Part shown: in pieces, positions 63,132 to 64,000 of the stretch
Layout: every line of letters begins with the position of its first letter
Position numbering within the stretch: position 1 is the first letter of the stretch
From: Planctomycetota bacterium
GTDB lineage: Bacteria; Planctomycetota; Planctomycetia; Pirellulales; UBA1268
Direction: 5' to 3'
Assembly: GCA_016872555.1 (NCBI GenBank)
Contig: VGZO01000009.1
Span: forward strand, 1 to 64,000
Length of the DNA: 64,000 bases
Position numbers and translations under genes: made by a program
Notes under the pieces: model-generated
What the model was told of the DNA's origin: nothing
Database searches by the model: none
The model's input: the letters and a program-made list of their open reading frames with translations, nothing else

Positions 63132-64000
63132 TCAGGCCGGTCCTGCCGTCCCCACGCCCCCTCCGGCCGCTGCCTCGTCAGCGGCGTCGATGAACCGCCC
63201 CATGCGGCGGAACTTCTCGTAGCGTTCCGCCACGAGCGTCTCGGCCGGCCGCGCGGCCAACTCGCGCAGCGTGCGCAGCAGGTAGACCTTCAGGCGGCGC
63301 GCCATCTGCCGCGGATCGCGATGCGCGCCGCCGGGAGGCTCGGGGATCACCGTGTCGATGATCCCGAAGCCGAAGAGGTCGCTCGACCGCATCCGCAGCG
63401 CCCGGGCGGCCTCGGCCTTGTGGGTGGCGCTCTTCCACAGGATCCCGGCGCAGCCCTCGGGGCTGATCACGCTGTAGTAGGCGTGCTCGAGGATCGCGAC
63501 CCGGTCGCCGACCCCGATCCCCAGCGCCCCGCCCGAGCCTCCCTCGCCGATCACCACGCAGACGATCGGCACCGGCAACGACGCCATCAGGAACATGCTC
63601 TCGGCGATCACCTGGGCCTGGCCGCGTTCCTCGGCGCCGACCCCGGGATAGGCCCCCGGCGTGTCGATCAGGGCGATCACCGGCAGGCCGAACTTGGCCG
63701 CCAGCCGCATCTTGCCCATCGCCTTGCGGTAGCCCTCGGGATGGGCGCACCCGAAATGGCAGGCCTGGCGCTCGGTGAGCGTCTTGCCCTTCTGGTGGCC
63801 GATCATCAGGACCTTGTAGCGCTCGAGCTTGGCGAAGCCGGCCACGAGGGCGGGATCGTCGCCGAACGCCTTGTCGCCGTGGAGTTCGACGAATTCGTCG
63901 CAGACGAGGTTCAGGTAGTCGCTCGTCTTCGGCCGGTCGGGGTGGCGGGCGACCTCGACGGTCTGCCAGGGGTCGAGGTTGCCGAACACCTGCCGCTGCA
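63132..64000 (-). CDS. accA: acetyl-CoA carboxylase carboxyltransferase alpha subunit, 5' end outside window
   Basis: Carboxyltransferase subunit of acetyl-CoA carboxylase, making malonyl-CoA for fatty acids. The 289 codons seen show NLDPWQTVEVARHPDRP, GHQKGKTLTERQ, FGCAHPEGYRKAMGKM, LIDTPGAYPGVGAEERGQ, GEGGSGGALGIGVGD and YYSVISPEGCAGILWK. The frame continues past the window edge (CAG CGG CAG before the GTG at 63989), and the family normally has about 30-70 more N-terminal residues. So the gene is cut by the window, not truncated in the genome. Confidence 0.95.
   Translation of the reverse strand, partial: QRQVFGNLDPWQTVEVARHPDRPKTSDYLNLVCDEFVELHGDKAFGDDPALVAGFAKLERYKVLMIGHQKGKTLTERQACHFGCAHPEGYRKAMGKMRLAAKFGLPVIALIDTPGAYPGVGAEERGQAQVIAESMFLMASLPVPIVCVVIGEGGSGGALGIGVGDRVAILEHAYYSVISPEGCAGILWKSATHKAEAARALRMRSSDLFGFGIIDTVIPEPPGGAHRDPRQMARRLKVYLLRTLRELAARPAETLVAERYEKFRRMGRFIDAADEAAAGGGVGTAGPA

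Noticed and set aside
63132-63989. accA starting at the GTG at 63989
   Set aside because: The open frame and family homology both continue past it to the window edge.

Overview
This window is high-GC bacterial chromosome that reads as a member of the Planctomycetota. The evidence is lineage-flavoured: a DUF1501 protein with a twin-arginine leader, a DUF1598-like secreted protein, a beta-strand-repeat protein with a PEIDP-type C-terminal sorting tail, genes for an H4MPT/methanofuran-type C1 cofactor in a bacterium, a short SecA paralogue, and several lipoproteins without recognisable relatives. I cannot assign a genus.

Layout. 1-261 is a tandem hairpin repeat. 262-3021 (+) is pyrB-pyrC-NYN. 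3029-5011 (-) is an FHA-GAF-sigma54 activator, divergent from a secreted DUF1598-like protein (5225-6619, +). From 16493 down to 6659 all ten genes lie on the minus strand: dus, sufR, nuoB, sufC, sufB, sufD, a Rieske-SufT fusion, then mfnD, mfnF and mfnE for methanofuran-type cofactor synthesis. Many of these genes touch or overlap. 16553-20955 (-) holds a TolC-like protein, a short SecA and a Gln-rich lipoprotein. queG (21113-22324, +) follows, then the pentose-phosphate run gnd-SDR-zwf-dus (27214 down to 22381, -). A tRNA-Cys sits at 27496-27567. 27675-30293 is an accessory-looking patch with a beta-strand-repeat surface protein, a DUF2294 gene and an AT-rich gene-free stretch.

30294-32285 is nadE (+). 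32296-39009 (-) carries an M3 peptidase, an MFS transporter, a DUF1501 protein, a TerC protein and a small DcrB/PsbP-like protein. 39231-44299 (+) is flhA, a flagellar sigma factor, a FlgM-like anti-sigma factor, fur and a methyltransferase. A second tandem hairpin repeat (44306-44460) shares its core with the one at the window start. Then come purB, holA and a secreted protein (-), a small SHOCT-like membrane protein and clpX (+), and an aminotransferase plus a TlpA-like thioredoxin (-). A three-gene lipoprotein/secreted operon (56595 down to 53280, -) contains two clearly related proteins. The end holds a LolA-like protein, pdxA, a four-helix membrane protein, a ZIP transporter, a DUF457 hydrolase, cvpA and the 3' part of accA, whose 5' end lies outside the window.

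The strongest unusual signal is the Fe-S island 16493-6659. A SufR-type Fe-S sensor, an orphan complex I Fe-S subunit, the Suf scaffold, a Rieske-SufT fusion and three methanofuran-pathway enzymes form one continuous co-oriented run. Start sites were chosen from visible Shine-Dalgarno sequences, stop/start overlaps and family N-termini. No database search was possible, so functions rest on motif recognition.
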